Below, one piece after another: positions 53,620-63,740 of a stretch of 64,000 nucleotides of DNA. The notes beneath the pieces were generated by a model. That model ran no database searches. It was not told the origin of the DNA and saw only the letters and a program-made list of their open reading frames with translations. This DNA comes from Micrasema longulum (Eukaryota; Arthropoda; Insecta; Trichoptera; Brachycentridae), in the NCBI GenBank assembly GCA_022494885.1, contig JAGVSM010000853.1:1-64000 (forward strand), written 5' to 3'. The translations under genes and the position numbers were made by a program. Numbering within the stretch: position 1 is the first letter of the stretch; the number at the start of each line of letters is the position of its first letter.

Positions 53620-54360
53620 AAAACATATTGCGCAAATATTTCAAAACTTTTATGCGAAATATTGCGAGGCTTTTAGCTGAAGAAACGTCGAAATTACAAG
53701 TATAATTTAATTTATTACTCGTATTTTAATGCCAATATTTCCTCACTAGGTAATCCTGCTTCGGGCAGGATTTTTTCACTTTATTTATTGGCGCTTTTAG
53801 AGATCATATCTTCTGCTTATTAGTCTGATAATCTGACAATCTATTTATATATTTTTTACTTGAAATTTTGACTCAACGTGAAAAATATCAAATATGTATT
53901 TAGAACTGATTTTTGCGTTTCTAATGATATAACTATCAATGTATTATAAACAAGTTTCAATTTATAATTTTCGGGTTTAAAAATGAGCTCAGCCCTCAGT
54001 TGACATCACGTAATTTTGACGTCACGCGCTATGACTGCCGACTGCACTTCTTATAAACGTTGCGTACAAGCTTGGCGCCAAAACGTCATATGTGCCGTTT
54101 GTCCTGCAGGGCAAGAAATGTCTCGTTTAGGGTAATTCAAAATATGCATATTTTAAACCGTTCTAGAATATTTATTCGACATTGCACGAAAAAAACATTA
54201 ATACATTGAAATTTTTAGCTTATTTAAAAACAAAAAAATAACAATAAAAAACATGAAGACCCTATTCTGTACGTTCAATAAACGCGTGTCTGCGTTGACC
54301 GTAAAATGTCAACAATTTAGAGTTCAATAAAGTCCCTTTTTGATGGCCATGTATTTGTTT
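53620..54360 (+). mobile_element. repeat R, longer copy
   Basis: AAATATTTCAAAACTTTTAT, GCGAGGCTTTTAGCTGAA, TTTCCTCACTAGGTAATCCT, GCTTCGGGCAGGATT and, near the end, AATAAACGCGTGTCTGCGTT, GACCGTAAAATGT, CCCTTTTTGATGG. Both ends are found inverted at 60983-61370 with the middle missing. No frame; superfamily unknown. Confidence 0.55.
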
Positions 54361-54673
54361 CGGCATGAGTACCCTTATTTACACCCCTGGATAGATACCG
54401 TTTACATAAATTGTGCCGGTCAAAATCGGGTGCGGTTGCCGGAGTGGCTAAAAGAGAATACACTAAATAAGCTACTTATTGATATATTTAAAATTTAAAT
54501 ATGAGAAATAAGAAAGGCTGTAAACAGCAATTTAAATATTATTAATAATCAAATAAATTTAAGATACAGTCGTATTTTGAATATTATCCCTCTCCTTAAA
54601 TCCACACGTAAGCCCCCAGTTTCAACCCCCTCGCTTCTCCCTTGGCCAAACTCGCTCTAACTTCACTGTGTAA
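54361..54673. other. no gene recognised
   Basis: Unassigned spacer. Confidence 0.3.
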
Positions 54674-55093
54674 ATGAGGAAGTTCAGTGTTTTTTTAATT
54701 TTCTTTATTTGTTAATATACTATTAAACTAGGTCAATTTTTTTTAAATTCTTATATGTCGTATTATCGGCGATACGATTTTTTAAAGTGTTGTATTTCTG
54801 AAAAAACTCCGCGTGTAACGTCGGAGGTTCATTTCCGCTTATTCTCATTCAGTTCTTCCCATTGGTCCAGAAGCGACAAGTAGATCGAAAATCTTCCATA
54901 GCTCTCAGATCATAGGTTGATTCACATGAACTAGTGACGTCATTTAAAGTAGTGCGTTTTTATTAAAATATTTTTTATTATTTTTTCCGTACATTTTCGA
55001 GAAACTTTGCACTACAATTTAATGCTCTAATTTTTACCCAGCGCAATAAATCATTTTTTAAATTTAATTTCCCGTAAGGCTGAAGTTTCTCAT
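54674..55093 (+). mobile_element. N1 TIR element, complete copy (420 bp)
   Basis: Ends ATGAGGAAGTTCAGTG and CTGAAGTTTCTCAT. Interior has TCGTATTATCGGCGATACG, CGCGTGTAACGTCGGAGG, TCCCATTGGTCC, GTGACGTCATTTAAAGTAG, TTTCGAGAAACTTTGC and TACCCAGCGCAATAAA. Best full-length reference for the family in this window. Confidence 0.75.
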
Positions 55094-55121
55094 TCTATAT
55101 TATGTTAGATTGTAACGAGCC

Positions 55122-55160
55122 CTGAAGAAGGCATAAGTTTTGCCAAAACTAGTTGATTAG
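55122..55160 (+). ncRNA. degenerate hammerhead-like motif
   Basis: CTGAAGA (55122-55128), stem II GGCA/TGCC (55130-55133, 55141-55144), then AAA in place of GAA, a 2-bp stem III AC/GT (55148-55149, 55152-55153) and U17. As in the 49538 motif there is one extra base before stem II. Stem I is weak and G12 is lost, so cleavage is unlikely. It may mark a Penelope-like element end. Confidence 0.3.
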
Positions 55161-55169
55161 TAAATTATA

Positions 55170-55724
55170 AAAAAATGAAGTGGTACATATGAAAAAACAA
55201 AGTTATTTGTATAACTACTACCATTGGGAAATTTCTGGTGTTCTAATAATTATTTACGTTCTTATTTCTCGTTATTTTTTGGGTCATCAATCCCTTCGGT
55301 AAAAATATCCGTCTAATAATAAAGGCTAAGACATTCATTCTGGCGTGCGAAGGATTTCAATAACTCGAATTCGTAGAAAATGAACCGTGGTTGTATTTTA
55401 TAATGAGCAGTAAACGCGAACATTGTTAATTTAATGGGGAACATAAACTGTGGAGAAATAGTTATTATATATTATTTCGTGTTTCTATGGTCGATGATGT
55501 CATTTGCCATTTTGATTCGTGAAATCAATTGAATGACAATAAATTCCTAGAATTTTAATGGGGTATTTTATATTTGTTTTCTTTTGTTTTTAATATTTTA
55601 AAAAACGGGTATATTGTAATAAAATCAATATAAAACAACTTTGTTCTTAAACAATCTTTTTTCCCCACTGATCGATCGCTTTCAAAGCTACACAAGCTTA
55701 TTTACCAAAGTATACTTAACAAAT
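55170..55724. other. no gene recognised
   Basis: AT-rich spacer. Confidence 0.3.
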
Positions 55725-56095
55725 GAAATTAATAAAATACCTGGGAGTAATCATTGACTGTCAATTTAAATGGACTAATCATCTTGAAGTAATTGTTAAG
55801 AAACGATAAGATATTTAACCGATGTGTTCAAAAGACTAAGTATTTACGCCCAGCTAAATACGATTAAAATGGTGTATTATGCACTTGTACGGTCATCGCT
55901 TTCCTATGGAATAATTGGATGGGGGAACTTACAACAATCATATTAAACCATTAGAAAATGTTCAAAAATTTATATTAAAAATAATGCTTCACAAAATAAA
56001 AATAATGCTTTTCAATGTTTAAAATAAATATTTAACTACCAAAATTTATTTACAAGTAATTAAAATAGATCAAGTCAAAGAAGGAATCGTGTGTT
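55725..56095 (+). mobile_element. LINE RT C-terminal fragment (LINE-A-like)
   Basis: KYLGVIIDCQFKWTNHLEVI, VKKR, then MVYYALVRSSLSYGIIGWG and IKPLENVQKFILKIMLH. KYLGVxID...W..HL and Y.LV.S.LxYGIxxWG are jockey/CR1-type. Frameshifts present. LINE-H UTR follows. Confidence 0.65.
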
Positions 56096-56099
56096 AGAA

Positions 56100-56560
56100 A
56101 TACCACATTGTAAAATGAGGCTCGCACAGCGACATGTATATTTTATAGGCCCAATTATTTTTTATTCTTTTTTTACTGATAATTGATTTCAAACATTTAA
56201 AATTTTCCTTCTTTTAAAAAACATTCACTATCCTGGATTCAAACTAAAGATTTGAAATCTTTTTTTCTATGATATATTTTGTTGTTTTTTAATAATAAAA
56301 ATATTTTTGTGTTGTTTTTTTTAATATTTTTTATTTCCTTTTTTAATAACTATATAAAAAAATACCATATTACCTTTTACAGAATATTTTATTTTTTCTT
56401 TCTTATGTTACACTAAAACATTATAACTGTCCATTATTTATTATATTAGCTAAATTCATTAACATTTTTTTTGTATACCCACGAACAGGCCATGCCTTTG
56501 TAGGATATTTCATTGCTGTGTAATTATGCTTTATTTTTTAATACTTTGTTTTATCACTAA
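56100..56560 (+). mobile_element. LINE-H 3' UTR
   Basis: TATATTTTATAGGCCCAATT, AAAACATTCACTATCCTGGA, CCACGAACAGGCCATGCCTT match 50960-51290. Confidence 0.65.
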
Positions 56561-57044
56561 TGTTTATTGTAAAAAAAAAAAAAAAATTAAAATAAAAAAT
56601 CTATCCTATTTTATTTTTTACAGTGATTTCTAAATATTACATCGATATTGATCCAACATGTCAAATCTTTTTTTTTATGTTGTTCTTAATGTGGGAAAGT
56701 GTTAATCCCTTTTGTAGTTCGTAATCATTTAAATTTAAAATCAACATTACTTAAACAAAATTTAATACTAACTAAAGCTAACGATGGATTCTCTTTAGTG
56801 GCAATTAATAAAAAAGACTGTAATATGAAAATTCAAGATGGCTTATCGAACAACATGTTTTAACATAATAAAAGATCCTACAAATAAAAATACCAAGACT
56901 ATATAAAGAGTGCAGTAAGAGAATCAAAAAGTGTCAATTTAAAATCAGAAATCAAAAATTTATTTTAATCTAATGTCCTATGGTTTATTAAAAATTCACA
57001 GAGAAAATAAGGTTTTTTTTTAAAAAAGGTAATTGGGTGTTAAA
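56561..57044. other. no gene recognised
   Basis: AT-rich; nothing assigned. Confidence 0.3.
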
Positions 57045-57175
57045 TCTTTTTAATCTCTTTAAATCTTGTCGTTCTTTCGCTGTCTATTCGCTCTACATGT
57101 CAAAACCAACGCAAGAACTCTTTCTTATTTTTTTCAATTACGCTTGTCTCAGATTTGCATACAATATGGATCGGG
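57045..57175 (-). mobile_element. LINE-K short fragment
   Basis: GTCGTTCTTTCGCTGTCTAT, TCGCTCTACATGTCAAAACC, ACGCAAGAACTCTTTCTTAT parallels 3915-3985, i.e. the LRWxxHVERxxxE region in minus sense. Confidence 0.5.
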
Positions 57176-57239
57176 ATATTTTGATATTCCATCTCCCAAT
57201 TCAAGGTGTTTTTTAGTATGTGAAATAATGAAATCATAA

Positions 57240-57445
57240 AAATCTCTTCACAAAAATAATGGTTTTAGCTCATTTACTTCGCAAAAATCAACAGATGGAA
57301 GAATTCAACAAATATGGTGGTTCAAACATAGGCAAAATGGTGGATGTCACACAGTGTGTAAAGTGGCCACTTGAAACTGGTGATGACGGTTCATTAGACC
57401 TGTAAATGCCTAGACTTCCATATTTCCTTCTCTGTTTTTATTTGT
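57240..57445 (+). mobile_element. J element copy
   Basis: GGTTTTAGCTCATTTACTTC, AAAAATCAACAGATGGAAGA, GGCAAAATGGTGGATGTCAC, AAAGTGGCCACTTGAAACTG, AATGCCTAGACTTCCATAT in J order. Confidence 0.7.
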
Positions 57446-57464
57446 TAATCTTAAATAGTATAAC

Positions 57465-57517
57465 GTTTTTCCTCGATAGCAAAATACAGCACCTACCACA
57501 CAATTATGTATTGGGTG
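57465..57517 (+). repeat. short repeat, also at 63848-63905
   Basis: TTTTTCCTCGATAGCAAAAT, ACAGCACCTACCACACAATT, ATGTATTGGG lines up with TTTTTCCTTGATTGCAAAAT, ATAGCGCCTACCACATAATT, ATG at 63855-63898. The 57518 element inserted at or near its end. Confidence 0.5.
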
Positions 57518-58248
57518 CATAGAATTGAGAATAGTCCAGAAAGAGCGTAGAATAATACTTCGTACTAATACATCGAACTGTGTCCAAGAAACCCCTCACT
57601 TTGCCCCACTTTCACCGCGCGCATGCGTAAAGTGGCCGCGTAATGTTGCCAGACCGCGAAAAATATAATCATAACACAAATGTAAAAAAAAAAAAAAAAG
57701 GAATTTGATAATTTCTCGAAAATTTTATTGAACACGCGGAAACATTGATTGACACAACGGAGTTGATAAATAAAGGGTCATTTAATAACATTAATTGATT
57801 TTTTATAGATAATGAAGTTCAAACGTCTACCACGGCGTTGTTTAATCCAGGAGGTCCAATTTTTATTAGTTCTCTCATTAGATGACCAAAGCATCGTGAA
57901 AAAATTTACTACCCTGGAACACTAACAAAATGTCCATTTTGTTTTCTTTGACAATCTGAAAGACGGAAAAATAAGTCAATTTTCAAGTAATACATTTGCT
58001 ACCTACACGTGCATTTGCTACTTACAAATTAAATGTGATCCCATCCTGTTTCTTTAAGATTCCAGCAGTATTTCCAAACTTTAAAACGACACAATATGGC
58101 AGAGTTGAATTAAAATAGGGAATTGCGTACTGAGCGACGTCTTCAAAGAAACGAATAGGTCAAAACGTAAAACTACTCCTTTAAGAGTTGTTTAGTCGCC
58201 TTCTGTTTGATGCGCGTATGCGGATTCTGGACCCTCCTTAACACTTTG
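57518..58248. mobile_element. diverged second copy of the 8-bp-TSD element
   Basis: Left end CATAGAATTGAGAATAGTCC and interior CACCGCGCGCATGCGTAAAG, CACGGCGTTGTTTAATCC, ACATTTGCTAC, GCGTACTGAGCGACGTCTTC, GCGCGTATGCGG parallel 39821-40609 throughout. The right TIR has decayed (CTGGACCCTCCTTAACACTTTG region). Confidence 0.7.
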
Positions 58249-58529
58249 ATCACCGGCCGAATACACATAGAATTTACCTTGTGCTCGGCCTATTTTTGTA
58301 AAATTTCATGTTTTGTGAAGGGTTTCTTAAAAGTGTCATCATTATGAAAATACTGAGTTAAATCTATTGAAACTTCTCATTTTTATTCGAAATAATTTAA
58401 TAAGTCATTTTTGTATGATATTTTAGCCAACATTGGCCTTTATGGAACGCCACGTTGCAATGTTCGCACATATACTCGGGGTCTCACTTCTTTTTTTATG
58501 CTTTGTATCCCAAAGCCATGTAAACACGT
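58249..58529. other. no gene recognised
   Basis: 58411-58713 is a 100-codon frame without domain. 58500-58533 is the inverse of 59476-59508 (see findings). Confidence 0.3.
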
Positions 58530-58677
58530 GATTATAATAACCACGCGTCGTGTCCTGGTCCCGTGTTTTAACGTGGTTTACCAGCAGCAAAAAAATACTA
58601 AGAAAAGTCAGTGGATGTCAATAAGATGCAAATTTTTAAACACGGGACCGGGAAACAACTCGTGGTTATATAATGTA
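58530..58677. mobile_element. hairpin element at the LINE-B 3' boundary
   Basis: AATAACCACG, TGGTCCCGTGTTTTAA (58534-58570) pairs with TTTTTAAACACGGGACC, CGTGGTTAT (58633-58672), about 40-bp arms at roughly 80% identity. A short MITE or the edge of a foldback. Confidence 0.5.
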
Positions 58678-59475
58678 TTTATTTATTTGACACTTTATAT
58701 ACATATACAATAAATATACATATAAGGGCGGGCATATTGCCTTAAGGCAATTTCTTCCTACCTACCCAAACCGTTCAGTTTGAGAAAATTATAAATACAT
58801 GGACATATTGAATCTTACAATTTTATACAAAAATTAAAAGCAAAGATTAACAAAAATAAATATATATATAAAAAAAAAATAACACTATACTATGAAGAGA
58901 GGAGAGGGGATGGGAAGGAAAGAAGAAGGATAAAGGAACAATTTAAATATTTAGATAGTGACATTTCAATCTTGACTTAAATGTAAATAAAGAAGGGGCG
59001 TCTCTAACATTAGTGGGTAGATTATTCCACAATCGAGCGGCTACTACTGTGAAATAGGAGGCGAAAAAATTAGAGCGATGACAGGGTATTAAAAGGGTTC
59101 TCTCGTTACTAGAACGAAGAGATAATCCGTGTTGTGAAAGAGGTTGGATGAGCTCTCTCAGATAAACAGGCGAAGTGGGATTTTTTAAAATATTGTGAAG
59201 AAGTGATAGAATGTGAATGTGTCTTCTATGCCTGATACTGAGCCAGTGTAGTTGCGTGCGATACTCGGTTATGTGGTCAAATTTGCGAAGATTAAAGATA
59301 TAACGAATACAAATATTCTGCAATCGTTCTAACTTATCAAGCAATTCAGAGTTAGCATCTGGATAGCATACATCCGCGTAGTCAAGGAGTGGAAGAAGTA
59401 AGCTCTGGACTAATGTTTGCTTAACATTAATTGGCAAGAAATTCTGTAATCTTTTAAGTGAGTGTAAACTGCTGT
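58678..59475 (-). mobile_element. LINE-B ORF2 C-terminus and 3' UTR, best copy
   Basis: A 218-codon open frame (58943-59599) carries SLKRLQNFLPINVKQTLVQS, LLLPLLDYADVCYPDANSEL, LDKLERLQNICIRYIFNLRK, FDHITEYRTQLHWLSIRHRR, AARLWNNLPTNVRDAPSLFT, FKSRLKCHYLNI and stops as LINE ORF2 should. The first 42 codons or so (MFFFSCLVLVF...) are flanking sequence read through, not LINE. The 3' UTR has GGCATATTGCCTTAAGGCAA; the tail is AAATAAATA at 58678-58686. 5' truncated at about 59475. Confidence 0.8.
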
Positions 59476-59973
59476 AATCACGTGTTTCCACGGCTCCGGG
59501 ATACAAAGTGTTAATTCTATGATTGGGTGCTAACATAAATTGTAACCATTTTTTCCCAAATAAAGAAAACACGAGAACAAGACAAGAAAAAAAAAACAAA
59601 AATAGTCAATAATGTATTCTACTTCATTATTTTACAACAAATTAGTCATTTATAGCATCTTCAATATACATTGCAAATATCGCACAAACAGCTTTACTCC
59701 CTCGACTGAATATAAAAAGCGGGTCTCGGAAATGCTCACTTTCGACTACTTGACATTTCATTTTGACGGCTTGTAATCAAAAAAATAATGGATATTATGC
59801 AAAAGCAAAGACAGCATCATGTAGAACAAAAAATTTTCTTTTGAATCACGTTTAATCTTTATTTTTTCATTTTATTTTTGGTGAACGTTTTTAAGTTTGG
59901 AAAAAAACTGACACAACTTATGTTAACACTAACACCCAATAAATGAAAAAAAATAAATAAGGGTATCTAGAAA
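59476..59973. other. no gene recognised
   Basis: AT-rich spacer up to the THAP element's target copy at 59974-59981. Confidence 0.3.
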
Positions 59974-59981
59974 TAAATACT

Positions 59982-60973
59982 CTCAGAGTAATAATGCATA
60001 ACCTAGAGAGGAGCCCAAACGTAGGAAAACCATTATATGAATATTGGGTATTAAGTTAGCTACAGTTCGCAGGAAAACAATGGGCCGTACTTAGGTCGAG
60101 AATTGCCAAATGGATGTTAATTTGCATTGTAAATACTTTTAAATATGTACCTGTGTATTTATCATTGCAGGGTTATTCCAATCTATTTTTCAATATTTAT
60201 TTTATAAAACTGAAAAATCATGTTTGTGTTTATCTTTAATTTATTTATTCATTTTATTCACAATATATTTATGTTATATTTATTGAGACATAAATCCCAA
60301 CTCCATTGAACCAAAGTCCTGTGTTGAGTTTGTTTGTTTGCCCGTCACATCTCCGAAATAGCGAGTAGTAGCGGCCTGAAATTTGAACACGTCAATTTAG
60401 ATGCGATTTCAAGGATAACCTTGCTATTTTCGAGCAAAATTTGAATCGACCTCTACTCGATAAAAATTCAAACTTTATGTGGATGCCTAGTGCGGCCCTG
60501 ACATATTGCCCCTAATCAACTGTCATTATCAACAGTAAACATACTTTAATTCACAAATTTATCCCCTAAATTGAGAAAAATAGTATCTGAAGTAACATAG
60601 TGATGTTGATAAAAGGAAAGTTTTTAAGCAACATAATACACGTGTCGGGACAATAAATGCCAAAAATCCATGTAAATCATGGGAAAATATTCGAAATCAA
60701 TTACCTGTGAAAACTGTCTCCTTTAACACCTTTGACGCTCCTACTACTGCAACCAAACATACTGCAATTCACCATAGTCGATTTTTATTTATTATAACGT
60801 AAATATCCAATAAACAAACAAAGCCAAACACAGCTACAAAAGCATCCGATCGAACCGTTACGTTTATGTTGTCAAATAAAACAAAATGGCCACAGCCAAC
60901 AAACCAACATCGCTTGTGTTCTATGAAACATAGTGATAGAGCTTCTCTCTAGGTTACGCATTATTACTCTGAG
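59982..60973 (-). mobile_element. THAP-family TIR transposon (copy 2, complete ends)
   Basis: About 33-bp TIRs: left CTCAGAGTAATAATGCATAA, CCTAGAGAG; right the inverse with GCG for GCA. Flanks TAAATACT (59974-59981) and TAAATACC (60974-60981) form a 7-of-8 target duplication. The only recognisable coding is the THAP exon at 60705-60775. A THAP N-terminus plus 8-bp duplication fits P-element-type transposons, but no transposase catalytic domain is left in 992 bp. This is probably a deletion derivative. Confidence 0.8.
60705..60775 (-). CDS. THAP domain first exon
   Basis: The minus strand from ATG at 60773-60775 reads MVNCSMFGCSSRSVKGVKGD, SFH, and AG of an Arg codon, then a GTAATT donor (60704 down). 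MVxCSxxGC (C-x4-C), Ser/Arg-rich loop, then SFHR is the start of a THAP zinc finger, a DNA-binding domain of P-element transposases and their domesticated relatives. The frame is intact here, unlike 19542-19610. The later C-x2-H pair and the AVPTIF-like box must lie in a lost second exon. Confidence 0.7.
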
Positions 60974-60982
60974 TAAATACCA

Positions 60983-61370
60983 GACCATCAAAAAGGGTCC
61001 TTCTTAGAGCTCGTTGTGTGTTCATATTTTACGGTCAATGCAGACACGCGTTTATTGAACCTACATTATTATATTATGATGTGTTGTGTCTCAAAATTTC
61101 ATGATAAAATAAAATTTTAAAAAATGGATCGTCAGCCTACCGGACCAATAAATCGAAGACACGATCTCTCAAAAGCGCAGACTAAAAAATAAAAATACCA
61201 GCCCGAAACAGGATTTCCCTGTGAGGAAATTCTGGCGTTAAATGGCGAGTAATAAATTTAATTACACTTATTATTTCGATGTTTTTTTTAGCTAAAAGCT
61301 TTGCAATATTTCCTATAACTGTTTTGAAATATTTGCACAATGTTTCGTTGCTTCACATGTACTATGTTTA
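60983..61370 (-). mobile_element. repeat R, internally deleted copy
   Basis: CCATCAAAAAGGGTCC, TTTTACGGTCAATGCAGACA, CGCGTTTATTGAAC, then CCCGAAACAGGATTTCCCTG, TGAGGAAATTCTGGC, AGCTAAAAGCTTTGCAATAT. Inverse order of 53620-54360. It starts directly beside the THAP element's target copy. Confidence 0.55.
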
Positions 61371-61854
61371 TTATATATTGCACGTTTACTAGGTTGCTGT
61401 GTTAAATTTATTGCTACCTATTGAGCCCTAGTGAAAATGTTGTTATTTATTTATTTACAGACATTGTCCATTTATACAATCCACAGGGATAAATAATTTA
61501 TAATTAAAGAACAGTTGAATACATTAAAAAAGAATTCAAAAAAAGCGTTGACAGACACAAGGGACATAAAGACAAAATCTGGACTATTTATTTAGTTCTC
61601 GTTTTTTATAAAATAGTGCTTTGTGATTTTCTTGTTATATTAATCCTTCAAAATATTTTATTATCGAATTAGATTTTTATATTTATTTTTTAATTGTTTT
61701 AAACTTCTTTTTAATGTGTTATATATTTTTTAGGTTTAATTTTTGTTTCTGAATTTTGGGTAAAAAAAAGTATTGTTTGCGTTATATTAAACCAAACATT
61801 TTATTTTTTTTACGCCCATAAGGCTTTTACAAACATGGAAGTTATATGAAACAT
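61371..61854. other. AT-rich, no gene recognised
   Basis: Possibly further LINE-E UTR (61440-61590 has TTATTTATTTATTTACAGAC and GACACAAGGGACATAAAG). Confidence 0.3.
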
Positions 61855-62135
61855 GAGTATATAAACAACATAAAATTTAAATAATACAATATAAAGCAAT
61901 AAAAGATAGAACAGTGTTTAGAAGTAAAGTTGGTATAAAAAAAAGAAGATGAGTATATAAACAACATAATTTAAAAAATAACTATATAAAGAAATAACAG
62001 ATAGGAACAGTGTAAAGAAGTTTAGTTGTTATAAAAATAATAAGATGAGTGTAAAAACAACACAAATTTAAAAAAAACAATATAAAGAAATAAAATATAG
62101 AACTGTGTTCAAAAGTATAGTTGATTTTTAAAAAA
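61855..62135. repeat. three-unit minisatellite, period about 95 bp
   Basis: Units start at 61855, 61951 and 62046 with GAGTATATAAACAACATAA or GAGTGTAAAAACAACACAAA and share AATATAAAG, AATAAAA(G/T)ATAGAAC, GTGTT and AGTATAGTTG. They lie just beyond the LINE-E coding end, so they may be a tandem 3' UTR. Confidence 0.75.
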
Positions 62136-62400
62136 ATAAAACAAAAAAAATATGTTTATTTTATAATTTTTGTAATAGGCATTTTTGCAGTATATTTAAA
62201 AAAAATAAAAAATCTTTGTAAACTTAAACCAAAAAAAGTCCAGTTCTTGTCTTGAGTTAACAATACGACAAATACGGGCCATTGGAGTATTAAGGCCATA
62301 GTTTTTTCTATGCTGATCGAAGAACAGTTTTTCATTGTTTTCCAACCTACTAGTCGGAATATTTAATTTTACCGGTCCCGGTAATGGTGGCACATCGATT
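62136..62400 (-). mobile_element. LINE-E ORF2 C-terminal fragment
   Basis: Minus frame 62196-62393: PPLPGPVKLNIPTSRLENNE, KLFFDQHRKNYGLNTPMARI, CRIVNSRQELDFFWF. Homologous to 50400-50600 and 39230-39370. Confidence 0.65.
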
Positions 62401-62843
62401 ATACCATTTAGTATGCCGAAAATTTATAGAGTCAATACTAGTTCTTCTTTTTTGTTATTATCCTACTGTGGGTACAATATTTTCTCTCCAGGCCAATTTT
62501 TTTATTCTCAGCGCGATTGCCAATAATTTATTTTAGCTATCAATAAGTTATTCCAATCCACTGTATCGTGTTATCGTATGAATCAATAATCAAGAAACCG
62601 ACACGCGCTGATCTGACCACAGGATCTGATAGAGCCTGCTGAATATTAAGGTTGGAAGAATCCCAGTACAAGGTAGGTAATTGCATTAATTTGTATTGGG
62701 GTTTGGTAACAAACTAAACAAAGATTACGCATTGCAACGCCAAATCCGCGAACCGATAAAACAAGCAAAAATCGAGCGTCCATCTGCTATCTGGCGAGTA
62801 GTGCGATCAATATGTTTTGACATAGTGTTATATTGCTTAGATC
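62401..62843. other. no gene recognised
   Basis: Frames at 62335-62526 and 62696-62881 lack domains. Confidence 0.3.
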
Positions 62844-62905
62844 AGTGTTTGAACCTGTTTGAGTACGCGACCTCTTTATGAGTAAAATGGTTCTGGCGAC
62901 CCTCT
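62844..62905 (+). mobile_element. hAT terminal fragment, relative of 52562-53595
   Basis: CAGTGTTTGAACCTGTTTGA, GTACGCGACCTCTTTATGAG, TAAAATGGTTCTGGCGACC is the inverse of the right end at 53535-53595. Confidence 0.6.
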
Positions 62906-63344
62906 GGTCCTAACCTTAATTTTTATTTTGCTACTCGCATATTCTCAATTTCAACGCATTTAATATAAAATTAATATTTCAAGCGCTAACTTTGTGATTT
63001 TCCATGTTCTTTTCCAATACCTACTTCTCTACGTACATACGCTCGTATTTTTTTCTAAAAAATAGTAACCTAAACAATAACGAACACTTACTTTTGGTGC
63101 TCATTTTAAAAATTGGAAAAAAACGGACACAACGTATGCAAATTTATACAAAAATTGTAAAATTCTCTTTATTTTATTTAATTATCTTTATTTATTTTTT
63201 CCATGCAGCAATAGTTTGGATTTAAGGTAATTTATATACAAATAAAATAATTTTTACATATTATCTAATATCATTTTTTTATTTTTTTTATTTTCTATTG
63301 AATATGTTTTGTAACTTGAATTACAAAAATGAAATTTTTATTCA
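62906..63344. other. no gene recognised
   Basis: AT-rich spacer. Confidence 0.3.
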
Positions 63345-63397
63345 TTTGGTTGGTTGGAAGAAATTTCCATTTGGCAATAAGCCCGCCAATGTACAAT
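63345..63397 (+). mobile_element. LINE-B 3' UTR remnant
   Basis: GGTTGGAAGAAATTTCCATT, TGGCAATAAGCCCGCCAATG TA matches the LINE-B UTR around 16475-16520. Confidence 0.5.
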
Positions 63398-63740
63398 AGG
63401 GAAACATCACTTTTTTTAAACATTTTTAAAGTAATAAAGGTCTATGAAATACTGTCCAGTAAAAAGTCTTTTTTTTGCTAATTATTGGTAGCTTAAAAAT
63501 ACTTCTAAATTTGTTATTATAAATTCATGTTTATTTGTTCCTGGCCATTGAAATTTGTTCAGAACAATTTCACAAATCTTGACGTCACAACAACTAAGGC
63601 CAAACATGTAGCATTTTTATAGCAACGTATTTTTATTAAATTTATTTTTTAAATTTAAATATGAAAACATTTCTCCACAGTATCCATATTGATTTTAAAA
63701 ATACAAAAAAATGTTCTAAATCCATTTCATATATTTTTAT
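63398..63740 (+). mobile_element. N2 element (copy c)
   Basis: AGGGAAACATCACTTTTTTT, GGTCTATGAAATACTGTCCA, CTTGACGTCACAACAACTAA, GGCCAAACATGTAGC, AAAACATTTCTCCACAGTAT match copy b without the nested N1. The TTCCCGCGAAAAC-CACGCCCC section is missing or diverged. Confidence 0.65.

Noticed and set aside
58943..59599. 218-codon frame as a complete gene
   Set aside because: The N-terminal 42 codons are flanking DNA; from SLKRLQNF on it is the C-terminus of LINE-B ORF2, with no RT catalytic block.
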